Positions 52,609 to 64,000 of a stretch of 64,000 bases of DNA are shown piece after piece. The notes under the pieces are model-generated. The model worked only from the letters and a program-made list of their open reading frames with translations, searched no databases and had not been told where the DNA came from. Position 1 is the first letter of the stretch. The number at the start of each line of letters is the position of its first letter. Made by a program: the position numbers and the translations under genes. Source of the stretch: Pseudomonadota bacterium (GTDB lineage: Bacteria > Pseudomonadota > Alphaproteobacteria > Micavibrionales > Micavibrionaceae); NCBI GenBank assembly GCA_029558635.1, contig JAKQEE010000258.1, positions 109,052-173,051 on the forward strand, read 5' to 3'.

Positions 52609-53856
52609 ATGCAAAAACCATCCGTTTTGTTTGTTAACCGTGTTTATCCTCCGTCACGGGGGGCGACGGGTCGCGTTTTACGCGATCTGGCCCATGCGTT
52701 TGCCAGAGACGGGTGGGAGGTCACGGTGTTGACTAGCGGGGCATCGTCTTCCGAAGTGATGGACGGGCCGGTACGGGTCAAACGTGTCAAGGCTTCGGGG
52801 AAAAAAGCCTTGTCCGCCTATTTCTGGGTGTGGGTCAAATTGTTGGTGGCGGCTTTGTTCATGCCCAAACACAAGATGATCGTGACACTCACCGATCCGC
52901 CGATGCTGGTGGTGGCGGGGCGCATTCTGGCGCGGATCAAGGGATCGTCGCATATTCATTGGTGTCATGACCTTTATCCCGATATTTTGCCGGTTCTGGG
53001 TCTCAAGATTTCTTCGAAGGTGATGAGTTTCCTCAAAGGCATGTCGCGGCGCGCGATGAAGTCGTGTGACCGCGTGGTGGTGGTCGGGCGCTGTATGGCC
53101 AAACATCTGGCCTTTACGGGTCTTGATATGTCGAAGGTCACGATTATTCCGAACTGGCCGGATCTGGAGCTGACAGCTCGCGCAAGCATGACATCGGGTG
53201 TGCCCATTCGCGTCAAGGCGGCGGCCAATGCCAATCTGGACGGCAAGTCTCTTCGTCCCAAGAATCCTTTCTTTGTTGATGAAAGCCCGAAATTCCGCGT
53301 ACTTTATGCCGGAAATCTCGGTCGGGCGCATCCGATCAGCACGATCCTTGATGCGGCGGCGTTGTTGATGCCGGATCATCCTGAAATCGAATTCGTCTTT
53401 GTCGGCGATGGTGTTGGGTATGAACGGATCGCCCAAGAACGCGCGCGGCGCGGTCTTGATAATATCCGTTTGCTGCCGGCCCAGCCTTTGTCACGTCTCA
53501 AGGAGCTGATGGAGAGCGGCGATGTGCATTTAATCAGTATGAAACACGAAGCTGCAGGAATGCTGGTTCCGTCCAAGCTTTATGCGGCGCTTGCGGCAGG
53601 ACGGCCTTGCATTCTGATCGGTCCGGACCATACCGAGACGGCGCGGGTTATTCGCGAATATGGCGCGGGACGCGTGGTGGCGCAAGGCCATGCGCGGCAA
53701 TTGGCGTCCGAAATCCTCTCGTTCCGGACGGATGGTGATAAATGGTTTGCCGCACAGGTTGGCGCCAATCGTGCCGGTGAAGATTATGCGCCGAATCGTT
53801 CGATTTCGTCGTGGATCAAAAATGCGCGGGATACGATTCGCTATCGCGTTGCCTGA
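52609..53856 (+). CDS. glycosyltransferase family 4
   Basis: Start ATG 52609 (MQKPSVLFVNRVYPPSRGATGRVLRDLAHAF) is chosen, because the track's earlier residues overlap the polymerase gene end. The 415-residue protein has the GT-B fold: an N-terminal acceptor domain with HWCHDLYPDILPVL, and a C-terminal nucleotide-sugar domain with FRVLYAGNLGRAHPISTILDAA, IEFVFVGDGVGYE and VPSKLYAALAAGRPCI. It is close in pattern to WcaI/WbuB-type transferases. The sugar is unknown. Confidence 0.88.
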   Translation: MQKPSVLFVNRVYPPSRGATGRVLRDLAHAFARDGWEVTVLTSGASSSEVMDGPVRVKRVKASGKKALSAYFWVWVKLLVAALFMPKHKMIVTLTDPPMLVVAGRILARIKGSSHIHWCHDLYPDILPVLGLKISSKVMSFLKGMSRRAMKSCDRVVVVGRCMAKHLAFTGLDMSKVTIIPNWPDLELTARASMTSGVPIRVKAAANANLDGKSLRPKNPFFVDESPKFRVLYAGNLGRAHPISTILDAAALLMPDHPEIEFVFVGDGVGYERIAQERARRGLDNIRLLPAQPLSRLKELMESGDVHLISMKHEAAGMLVPSKLYAALAAGRPCILIGPDHTETARVIREYGAGRVVAQGHARQLASEILSFRTDGDKWFAAQVGANRAGEDYAPNRSISSWIKNARDTIRYRVA

Positions 53857-53878
53857 TTTCTTTTCTTAAACTGTTTCT

Positions 53879-54715
53879 ATGATCCGAACTGATGATCCGC
53901 CCTTGTCCTTGTCCGAGGTGTTGAACCTTTTTTATCAGGCCCGTTTTTATGTGCTTGGCGGGTTGGTGCTCGGGTGCGCTGTTGCGTTGTTGTTTCTTGT
54001 CCTTCTCAAACCCCAGTATGAAATCTGGATGATTGTGGCACCGCCACGGCAGGGGGCCGAGAGTGTCAATTTTCTGGTCGAGGATTTGCCGCAGGTTCTG
54101 GCGCCGATGGCCGGACAAGCGACGTCGCGTGACGGGGAATATATCCGCTTCAAGCAAAGTCTGCGTGGTCCGGCGGTGGCTTCGGTTCTGATCAAGCTGG
54201 ACGGGATGGTTAAAGGGATCAATGACAAAAGTCTGATGCGCGGCGGGAGCGGGTCGCTTTCCGATGCGCGGGAAGTTGCCCATCATCTGGCGTGGTCCAT
54301 CGACCTTGATCCGTTGGCAGATACCGAGAGTTTACGTCTGGTCTATCATCATCCCGATCCTGAATTTGGGCTCAAGCTATTGCGCAATCTGGTTAAAATT
54401 GACGACCAATTGATCCGTCTGGATGTGCGCAAGGACGTCGAGGCACGGATCGACTGGTTGAAACGCGAACTGAAAGCGACGCTCAATCCCGAGCATCGTC
54501 AGGCGCTCACGCGGTTGTTGATGGCCGAAGAGCGGCGGCGGATGTTGTTGTCCATTGAAACGCCCTATGCGGTCAGTGTGATCGAAGACGCCACGGCTTC
54601 GCCTGTCCCTGTATCACCCAAGTCGACCTTGTTCCTGCCGTTTTTCGGGTTGTTCGGCATGGTAGTGGCGTTTCTGGTTTTTTATGTACGGCGTCAGTTC
54701 GAGCGGGAATTATGA
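53879..54715 (+). CDS. Wzz-like polysaccharide chain-length/co-polymerase protein
   Basis: A 278-residue protein with a membrane helix near the N-terminus (FYVLGGLVLGCAVALLFLVLL), a periplasmic domain with long helices (RIDWLKRELKATLNPEHRQALTRLLMAEERRRMLL), a proline-rich PVPVSPKSTLF motif and a second helix at the C-terminus. This is the polysaccharide co-polymerase (Wzz) layout. It lacks a C-terminal tyrosine kinase domain. It overlaps the next gene by ATGA. Confidence 0.82.
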   Translation: MIRTDDPPLSLSEVLNLFYQARFYVLGGLVLGCAVALLFLVLLKPQYEIWMIVAPPRQGAESVNFLVEDLPQVLAPMAGQATSRDGEYIRFKQSLRGPAVASVLIKLDGMVKGINDKSLMRGGSGSLSDAREVAHHLAWSIDLDPLADTESLRLVYHHPDPEFGLKLLRNLVKIDDQLIRLDVRKDVEARIDWLKRELKATLNPEHRQALTRLLMAEERRRMLLSIETPYAVSVIEDATASPVPVSPKSTLFLPFFGLFGMVVAFLVFYVRRQFEREL

Positions 54716-55533
54716 GCGCGGTTCTTCCTGTCTCCGTTGTTGTCGTGACCAAGAATGAAGCCCAGCAGATTGTCGCTTGTCTTGAAACTCTAAAGGATTT
54801 TGATGAAATTCTAGTGGTTGATTCACAAAGTACCGATACTACGCAAGAGATTGCGCGTGAGTGCGGCGCAAGGGTTGAATCGTTTGTCTGGGATGGGAAA
54901 TATCCCAAGAAGCGGCAATGGATTTTGGACAATGTTTCCCTGAAACATGACTGGGTATTCTTTGTCGATGCGGATGAAATCGTGACGCCCGATCTGGTGG
55001 ATGAAATTCATCGTCTTTTTGAGAAGGGTTCGCCCGTGTGTGCCGGGTATTTTGTAACGGGGAGGTATCTTATTGACGGGAGAGTTCTCCGGTTTGGGAT
55101 GCCTAACCGTAAAATTGCACTGCTCAACAAAACCAAAATGGAGTTTCCGGTGGTCAATGATATCGATATTCCGGGGATGGGGGAGATCGAGGGGCATTAC
55201 CAGCCTGTTCTCAAAAATTCTTCTGATAAAATAGGGTTGCTTGAGACTTATCTGATCCACGATGCGTTCGATGACGAGCGGGCCTGGACTTTCCGTCATG
55301 AAAAATATGCGCGCTGGGAAGCGGGGATGACCTTGAAAAATGCGTGGCCGACCGATCCTGTGCCATGGCGTGAAGCCGTCAAAAAAGCGCTGCGTGGCTC
55401 CAAATTCCGTCCAGAACTCATATTTTTCCTTGGCTTTGTGCTAAAAATGGGCTTTCTGGATGGGAAAATGGGTAAAAAACTTGCCGTATCGAAATACAGG
55501 TATTATAAGCTTATAAGATATTTTACGAAATAA
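54712..55533 (+). CDS. glycosyltransferase family 2 (LPS core/WaaE-like)
   Basis: A 273-residue protein starting VSVVVVTKNEAQQIVACLETLKDFDEILVVDSQSTDTT, the GT-A nucleotide-sugar site, with the metal-binding DADE in WVFFVDADEIVTPDLVDEI. The length and C-terminus (WRRAVKKALRGSKFRPELIFFLGFVLKMGFLDG-like) match KdtX/WaaE-type transferases that decorate the LPS core. The acceptor is unknown. It is in the operon with the Wzz-like gene. Confidence 0.85.
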   Translation: MSAVLPVSVVVVTKNEAQQIVACLETLKDFDEILVVDSQSTDTTQEIARECGARVESFVWDGKYPKKRQWILDNVSLKHDWVFFVDADEIVTPDLVDEIHRLFEKGSPVCAGYFVTGRYLIDGRVLRFGMPNRKIALLNKTKMEFPVVNDIDIPGMGEIEGHYQPVLKNSSDKIGLLETYLIHDAFDDERAWTFRHEKYARWEAGMTLKNAWPTDPVPWREAVKKALRGSKFRPELIFFLGFVLKMGFLDGKMGKKLAVSKYRYYKLIRYFTK

Positions 55534-55546
55534 AAGTGGACGAATT

Positions 55547-55852
55547 ATGATTGTTGGGATTTTGGCTGTTGCTTTGCGTAAGGATTTTTGGAGAGAGGCA
55601 TCCGAGAGGATTGCTCCCCATGTGGAATATATACCTGAGAATAAACAGGATGCCGAATATCTTGTTGGCGAGGCCTGTCCCGATTTGTTCGAGAGCTTTG
55701 TTCAAGCATCCGGTCGGGACCAAGTGATTGAAGCGGTTTCCGTGCGTTTGAATGATATGATGGAGTGGGAAGGCGGATATTCTATGAGCACTCCTGAAAA
55801 TGTGATGGAAACTGCCAAAAGAGTTGTCAGACGGATGAATGGGCTTGGTTGA
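55547..55852 (+). CDS. small hypothetical protein
   Basis: A 101-residue protein beginning MIVGILAVALRKDFWREASERIAPHVEYIPE. It is acidic and helical, with no signal or membrane helix. No family is recognised. It lies 13 bases after the GT2 gene and may be the last gene of that operon. It converges on another GT2 gene without a gap. Confidence 0.5.
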   Translation: MIVGILAVALRKDFWREASERIAPHVEYIPENKQDAEYLVGEACPDLFESFVQASGRDQVIEAVSVRLNDMMEWEGGYSMSTPENVMETAKRVVRRMNGLG

Positions 55853-56599
55853 TCAGGATTTCAGGCATTTATAAATAAACGGGCAAAGGCGGCGGAAGAA
55901 ACTGGCCGTCTTTTGTTTTGTGGTGATCGCCCAATTTTTCACAAATGGGATTCTCGCCTTCTGTCTGGCTAGAAATTGTTCGTCGCGGCCCTGCTTGATC
56001 TGGCGTTGGGAAATGCCGCCGCTTTCGAAGATGCAAACAGGAAAGGGCAGGTAGAGGCAGTGCCGTTTCTTTTCCTTTAAAAATTTCAAGGTCAAATCGT
56101 AATCGGCGGCGATTTTATAGTTTGTGTCGTATCTCAGTTTGTCGAGGCTTTGGCGGTTGTAAAATATCGCCTGATGATGGGTGAACATACCGCGCTCGAT
56201 GGTGGTGTGGGGTTTGGCGCGTTTCAGGAATTTTTTTTCATTGCCTTCGAATGAATCGCCGTAAAAAAGATCGTAGGTGTTGTTGCATATGGCGGATTTT
56301 ATTTTTTCGAGAGTATCGGGGGCGGCAAATTGATCTCCGGCATTCATAAAGACCAGATAGTCACCTGTGGTTTTGTCGATGCCTTTGTTCATGGCGTCGT
56401 AAATGCCGCTATCCGGCTCGCTGGTGATGCGGGCGTCTATGTAATTTTTGAAATCGTTTTCAGTGCCGTCGGCTGACGCCCCGTCGATGATGATCCATTC
56501 ATAATCGGTGCAGGTTTGATCCATCACGCTCTCTGCGGTTTTGGCCAATCCTGCGCGATTGTTGCGCGTGATGGTGATGATTGAAAATTTAACGGTCAT
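55853..56599 (-). CDS. glycosyltransferase family 2
   Basis: Start ATG 56599 (MTVKFSIITITRNNRAGL) is chosen. The 248-residue GT-A protein has SVMDQTCTDYEWIIIDGASADGT, the DSG in ITSEPDSGIYDAMNKGI, and LVFMNAGDQF as the DxD-like region. It resembles colanic-acid WcaA/WcaE-type transferases. Its start overlaps the end of the SLBB export gene, so the two are co-transcribed and probably serve the same polysaccharide. Confidence 0.88.
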   Translation of the reverse strand: MTVKFSIITITRNNRAGLAKTAESVMDQTCTDYEWIIIDGASADGTENDFKNYIDARITSEPDSGIYDAMNKGIDKTTGDYLVFMNAGDQFAAPDTLEKIKSAICNNTYDLFYGDSFEGNEKKFLKRAKPHTTIERGMFTHHQAIFYNRQSLDKLRYDTNYKIAADYDLTLKFLKEKKRHCLYLPFPVCIFESGGISQRQIKQGRDEQFLARQKARIPFVKNWAITTKQKTASFFRRLCPFIYKCLKS

Positions 56600-59135
56600 T
56601 CGCGATGTCATCCGCAAAGATCGCGGTGGTGGCGAGGTTCGCGAGGATTTGGCTCAGGTCTTTCGCGCCGTCCATAAAGGTGAGCGGTTTCGGATCTTTG
56701 GGTACGATAATGGTCGAACCTGGCGGGATCATGGTGGCGCGCTGGTTCCATGCCGAAACGGACAACGGGCTGGCGCTGCCATCCGGATAGACCACAAAGG
56801 CACGGTCTCGATCGGCATTGTAGCTAAAGCCACCTGCTTCGTCGATGTAGGTGCGCGGATTCTTTCCGGTTCTGAATTGGAGGGAAGCGGGGGAGAGGAC
56901 TTCGCCGGCTACGCGTACCGTCAGCGGACGCTTTGGAATAAAAACACGGTCGCCGGTTTCGAGCAGAATATCGAGTTCCGGATTGGCTTTGAGCATTCCG
57001 GGGTCGGCCTCGACCGTCAGGCGGCCCAGAGCTTCGGAGTTTTTGAGGTTGGAAATCAATTCGCGGGCGACGGATACTTCTTCGTCGCTCGGTTTTTTAT
57101 CCTTGTCTTTTTGAGCAAGGGCAGTGGTGAGTTTAAGTTCAAGGTCTTGTGCCGAAGCCTTGAAGCGTTGTTCTTCGCGCAGGCGCTCGGACTTGCGCGA
57201 GAAAATTGAGCCCTCGGGATAGGCTTGTTCGGTAATGCCACCGGCGCGTTCGATCAGTTTGCCAAGCGTATCACCCGGAAGAAGGTCATAGGTCCCGGGG
57301 TTTCTGACTTCGCCCACCAGCATGACGTGATTGTCTTCGATGCGGCGGAATTTCTGGTTGATGCGGATGGTGTCGCCCGGATGCAATGTGATGCGGTTTG
57401 CAGGGGTCGAATTCAGGTTGATGTTGACACGTTTCGATTTCTCATCGGCCAGTGGTTGGGTAATTTCGACATTGTCGAGGCTGGCTTCGAGCGAAGCGCC
57501 GCCCGCGACAGCCAGAAGCGTATCGAGCGTTGTGTCGTTGGTGACGGGATAGGAGCCGCTGTTTCTGATCGACCCTCTGATGAAGACTGCGTGCTCCAAT
57601 AGAAAATCTTTCATGTTAGTTTCGATAGTCCGGCGTTTTGGTGTCTGGCTGTCGTCTATATCACTTCCGGACGTGGTGTTGAGGCTGGCCAGTTTCAATG
57701 CGGCTATCTGGTCGGTGGAAACAGGCGAGCCGAGCGCTTTGATCTCATCATTCGAAAACAGATAGACGCGATCCGATTCTTTCAATCCGACATTGGTTGC
57801 GCCGCTTAGAATTTGTTTCGGTGAGAAAGCAATCAATTCTTTCGATAGAAGTTTTGAATTCCAGCGTTCGATGACGCCGATTAAGGGGTATATATCCGGC
57901 CCCAGAATAGCATCGCTTGAAAGGATATGGGAGAGTGTCGGTGTATCATTCAGAGCATAAACACCATCGGCGCGTGTATGCCCTAATAGTTCAACCGAAT
58001 CAGCACGGCGCTCTTGTCCCTTGCCGACAATCAGCGTGTCTCCGTCGCCGAAAATTTTCAGATCGGCTTGTTCGATATCGCTGGTGTTGTCGTGGCCGCG
58101 CGTGTCGGGGGAAATGCGGATATAGCGCAGGCTTCCCGGTGCGATGGTTCCGCCCGAGAAAATCATCAGGTCGTCGAGGGAGAGTTTCTGGCTTCTGGCT
58201 TCGTTGTCTCCGTTCCACAAAGTTTGACGGGCAGGAAGAATCTCGTAAATGGCGGGGCGCTTGACGGCGCCGCTGATGGCCACAGTGGGGCCGATGGGGC
58301 CAATCTGGAGCATGTCGCCATCGCGTAAAGCCAAGTCTGATGTTTTCGATCCGTAGATCAGAACTCCATACAAATCGACGATTGTGCTGCCGTTTTTTCT
58401 TATCAGTTTGATTTGGCGCAGCGTTCCTGTTTTCAGGATTCCGCCCGCACCGTTCAGTGCATCCATGATGGTGCCGAAAGATGATAGTGTGACCTCACCG
58501 GGGTTGGTGACATTGCCTGAAACCGTCACGGAAATTTGTCGCGTTTTGTTCAGTGATAGATAAACATCGGTATTGTAATAGTCGCCCAACATCGACTGCA
58601 ATTCTTTGCGCACCTCTTTGATGGTGCGGCCTGCGGCGGGGACCGGCGCCAGATCTTCGATGACCAGTTGTCCATCGTTGGTGATTTTTAGTGTGCGGGA
58701 AATGTTCTGTTGTCCGCGAACAAGAACCGACAATTCGTCGCCTTGACCGAGGATGTAATCATCCTGAACGTCGCCAGAGAGGCGTAATTTGTTCAACGTG
58801 TTTTTTTTCTGGCCGAGAGTGTCATAGCCGAATTGTTCAATGCTGTTGCCCAGTCTTTCCGCATAATAGGATTCAAGTGCGGATGCTGTGCTTTGCGATT
58901 TTTTGAATTGTGGTTTGACATTTGTTTGCGGAACGGTCGAGAGAAGCGTGTCGATATCGCTGTCATCAAGCGTGTCGCTTTTCAACAAGACCGGATCGAC
59001 GGCAATGTCTTCGGGGTTGAGCCATGCGGAAATCCGTTCGTTCTTTTCAGGCTGTGCGGCTTGACTCTGGTCGCCTGTCGCGAAAAGGGCGCACAGGCTT
59101 ACGGTAGCGAGTAAAGCGAAGCGAATCTTAGGCAT
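56589..59135 (-). CDS. large polysaccharide export protein (Wza-like, multiple SLBB domains)
   Basis: Start ATG 59135 (MPKIRFALL). The 848-residue protein has a signal peptide, a polysaccharide export domain (DDYILGQGDELSVLVRG) and about six SLBB-type units: SVTVSGNVTNPGEVTL, VAISGAVKRPAIYEIL, SVELLGHTRADGVYAL, VFIRGSIRNSGSYPV, VMLVGEVRNPGTYDLL and VRVAGEVLSPASLQF. It is over twice the length of E. coli Wza. It probably forms an outer-membrane channel or periplasmic tunnel for polysaccharide. No lipobox is seen. Confidence 0.88.
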   Translation of the reverse strand: MPKIRFALLATVSLCALFATGDQSQAAQPEKNERISAWLNPEDIAVDPVLLKSDTLDDSDIDTLLSTVPQTNVKPQFKKSQSTASALESYYAERLGNSIEQFGYDTLGQKKNTLNKLRLSGDVQDDYILGQGDELSVLVRGQQNISRTLKITNDGQLVIEDLAPVPAAGRTIKEVRKELQSMLGDYYNTDVYLSLNKTRQISVTVSGNVTNPGEVTLSSFGTIMDALNGAGGILKTGTLRQIKLIRKNGSTIVDLYGVLIYGSKTSDLALRDGDMLQIGPIGPTVAISGAVKRPAIYEILPARQTLWNGDNEARSQKLSLDDLMIFSGGTIAPGSLRYIRISPDTRGHDNTSDIEQADLKIFGDGDTLIVGKGQERRADSVELLGHTRADGVYALNDTPTLSHILSSDAILGPDIYPLIGVIERWNSKLLSKELIAFSPKQILSGATNVGLKESDRVYLFSNDEIKALGSPVSTDQIAALKLASLNTTSGSDIDDSQTPKRRTIETNMKDFLLEHAVFIRGSIRNSGSYPVTNDTTLDTLLAVAGGASLEASLDNVEITQPLADEKSKRVNINLNSTPANRITLHPGDTIRINQKFRRIEDNHVMLVGEVRNPGTYDLLPGDTLGKLIERAGGITEQAYPEGSIFSRKSERLREEQRFKASAQDLELKLTTALAQKDKDKKPSDEEVSVARELISNLKNSEALGRLTVEADPGMLKANPELDILLETGDRVFIPKRPLTVRVAGEVLSPASLQFRTGKNPRTYIDEAGGFSYNADRDRAFVVYPDGSASPLSVSAWNQRATMIPPGSTIIVPKDPKPLTFMDGAKDLSQILANLATTAIFADDIANDR

Positions 59136-59281
59136 TCCGGACAATTTTACAGTCTCTGGTTTCGGCTAAAGCAGCACAGTAGACTACATACAGTTGTAGG
59201 AAAAGATGGAATCGGGCCTTAAAACCTTGAAATCCTGTACTTTTGTAAATCTCAAAAAATTTTTACGATTTTTTAAAAAAG

Positions 59282-59407
59282 ATGTTTGACAATCAGGAAT
59301 CGTCCGTATATAAAGCCGCTCTCGCTGACGCAGACGGTTTTCAAGTCTCCAAAAAGACGAAAGAAATCAAAGCATTGGTTGAGCGCAAGCCCGAAAAAAA
59401 ATTGTAA
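59282..59407 (+). CDS. possible 41-aa small protein upstream of the rRNA operon
   Basis: The frame runs from ATG 59282 to TAA with a protein-like, lysine-rich composition (VYKAALADADGFQVSKKTKEIKALVE). It has no ribosome site and overlaps the first rrn promoter, so it may be chance. It is reported with low confidence because it is too short for the ORF track. Confidence 0.2.
   Translation: MFDNQESSVYKAALADADGFQVSKKTKEIKALVERKPEKKL
59286..59314 (+). promoter_or_regulatory. rrn promoter P1
   Basis: TTGACA, 17 bases, TATAAA: a near-perfect sigma70-type promoter about 430 bases before 16S. Confidence 0.7.
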
Positions 59408-59425
59408 AAAATTTAATTTTGGGGG

Positions 59426-59454
59426 TTGACGGCAGAATAGCAGCTCGCTATAGT
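59426..59454 (+). promoter_or_regulatory. rrn promoter P2
   Basis: TTGACG, 17 bases, TATAGT, preceded by an AT-rich stretch that could act as an UP element. The TTGACGGC...CTATAGT form resembles alphaproteobacterial rRNA promoters. It lies about 290 bases before 16S. Confidence 0.8.
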
Positions 59455-59562
59455 CCGCAAACCTAAACAAAACGAGATTCTTTTGGTTTCTCGGTGACGT
59501 ACTCGCCGATTACGGTTTTTGTGCGTCGTGGTTATTGAACATCGTGAAAACGAAGCAAATAT

Positions 59563-59587
59563 AGAGAAGATTCGCAGGCAGCAGTAG
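59563..59587 (+). other. left arm of the 16S rRNA processing stem
   Basis: This 25-base segment is complementary to 61254-61278 with two mismatches, and cgaagc at 59551 can pair with gcttcg at 61286. Together they bracket 16S rRNA and form the long stem cut by RNase III. Confidence 0.8.
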
Positions 59588-59740
59588 CGTGATTATCGTC
59601 ACGTTGTTATATGATCTGTTGTTTTGCGCAATCTGCTCACGCAGACCTATTTATTTTTAATGAATAGTTGTTACGCAAGATGCAGGTCTTAAATTAATTT
59701 ACTTGAGACAAAAATAGTGATGTTTTTGAAATCATGGATT

Positions 59741-61228
<1,488 letters not shown>

Positions 61229-61253
61229 TAAGGACGTTGACGGTTTTGACTGT

Positions 61254-61278
61254 CTACTGCTGCCGGCGTATCTTCTCT
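61254..61278 (+). other. right arm of the 16S rRNA processing stem
   Basis: This segment pairs with 59563-59587 over 25 bases with two mismatches. It is just after the 16S 3' end, as expected for an RNase III site. Confidence 0.8.
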
Positions 61279-61306
61279 GAGTAAAGCTTCGTTTTAAGAG
61301 TTTGAT

Positions 61307-61383
61307 GGGCTAGTAGCTCAGCTGGTTAGAGCACACCCCTGATAAGGGTGAGGTCGGTGGTTCGAGTCCACTCTGGCCCACCA
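61307..61383 (+). tRNA. tRNA-Ile (GAT)
   Basis: 77 bases including an encoded CCA. The cloverleaf is complete: acceptor gggctag/ctggccc, D-arm with agctcagctggttagagc, an anticodon stem-loop with loop ctgataa (anticodon GAT), and T-arm ggttcgagtcc. It has the standard position in the 16S-23S spacer. Confidence 0.97.
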
Positions 61384-61396
61384 TTATCCTTCTCAA

Positions 61397-61472
61397 GGGC
61401 CCTTAGCTCAGCTGGGAGAGCGCCTGATTTGCATTCAGGAGGTCAGGAGTTCGATCCTCCTAGGGTCCACCA
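61397..61472 (+). tRNA. tRNA-Ala (TGC)
   Basis: 76 bases including an encoded CCA. Acceptor gggccct pairs with agggtcc, the anticodon loop is tttgcat (anticodon TGC), and the T-arm contains gttcgatcc. It follows tRNA-Ile by 13 bases in the spacer. Confidence 0.97.
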
Positions 61473-61567
61473 GAGATCAGCTTTTCTGCAAGTGCGGTTG
61501 CCGCCTTTGCATGAAGGCTGAAGCCTTCGTTTCTTAAACATCGTGAATAATTGAATAATAATATAGG

Positions 61568-61600
61568 TTCTTGTTTCTGACGAGCCGTTAGAAACAAGAA
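61568..61600 (+). other. spacer hairpin before 23S rRNA
   Basis: ttcttgtttct and agaaacaagaa form a perfect 11-bp stem around an 11-base loop, followed by attttt. It lies in the 200-base spacer between tRNA-Ala and 23S. It could be a processing site or a weak terminator-like element. A smaller hairpin (gaaggc/gccttc) lies near 61513. Confidence 0.55.
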
Positions 61601-61674
61601 ATTTTTGTCAAGATCGAATAACTGAGAATCAATCAACATCATACGCAGCGGATTTATCCCTGCGCGTGATTATG

Positions 61675-64000
<2,326 letters not shown>

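Larger units (their letters stand above)
59136..59740. other. 605-bp intergenic region: SLBB gene upstream region and rrn promoter/leader
   Basis: This gap holds the upstream region of the SLBB gene on the left and the control region of the rRNA operon on the right. An inverted repeat ctaca/tgtag lies near 59190 and could be an operator for the export gene. Two tandem rrn promoters, a leader hairpin (tcggtga/tcgccga at 59491-59509) and the left arm of the 16S processing stem follow. A 41-codon frame at 59282-59407 is noted separately. Confidence 0.8.

Noticed and set aside
59273-59470. Minus-strand 65-aa ORF upstream of the rRNA operon
   Set aside because: It covers both rrn promoters on the opposite strand and has a low-complexity, phenylalanine-rich composition.

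Overview
This 64 kb window comes from the chromosome of an alphaproteobacterium. The 16S rRNA reads as alphaproteobacterial, and several neighbourhoods are typical of the class: ccoOPQ followed by ccoGHIS, tsaD divergent from hemC, and hemC-hemD followed by a Mic60 (mitofilin-like) gene and hemY. The order cannot be fixed by eye. A Micavibrio-like or Rhodospirillales-like lineage is possible but unproven. Gene density is very high, and many convergent neighbours overlap at their 3' ends. I saw no insertion sequence, prophage, integrase or CRISPR array.

Region by region. 1-5.8 kb holds the end of the cbb3 oxidase operon (ccoO end, ccoQ, ccoP) and its assembly genes ccoG, ccoH, ccoI and ccoS. 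5.7-10.0 kb, on the opposite strand, is a lipoprotein plus a System II cytochrome c biogenesis set (ResB, CcsA, TlpA/ResA-like), which would supply haem-loaded c-type cytochromes to CcoO and CcoP. 10-24.6 kb is mostly housekeeping: HAD phosphatase, histidine phosphatase, pyruvate kinase, NDUFA9-like protein, SurA, RsmA, SerC, FolD, YggT and CtlX. Inside it sit a LapG-like protease with an N-terminal MshEN-like domain and a two-gene cassette (XRE regulator plus EgtD-like methyltransferase). 24.6-30 kb has Dcp peptidase, MnmC, and an ECF sigma / membrane protein / EF-hand cassette. 30-36 kb is the succinate dehydrogenase locus, unusually carrying a solute-binding protein gene between sdhD and sdhA, a small tail-anchored protein gene after sdhA, and an inverted aldo/keto reductase before sdhB. 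36-42 kb has DUF167, NAD kinase, acetyl-CoA synthetase and an amino-acid-type ABC transporter whose binding protein resembles the one in the sdh operon. 42-49 kb has EVE, GpsA, TsaD, then HemC, HemD, Mic60 and HemY. 49-59 kb has a rhomboid protease, an unknown protein, a TauE-type permease, then surface-polysaccharide genes (polymerase/ligase-like, GT4, Wzz-like, two GT2, and a large SLBB export protein). 59.1-64 kb is an rRNA operon with two strong promoters, 16S, tRNA-Ile(GAT), tRNA-Ala(TGC) and a 23S cut by the window end.

The best candidates for something new are: a one-polypeptide combination of a c-di-GMP-binding-like (MshEN) domain with a LapG-type periplasmic protease; a Mic60 homologue with an N-terminal helix-turn-helix; the System II cytochrome c maturation set beside cbb3 oxidase in an alphaproteobacterium; the EgtD-like/XRE cassette; and the binding protein embedded in the sdh operon.
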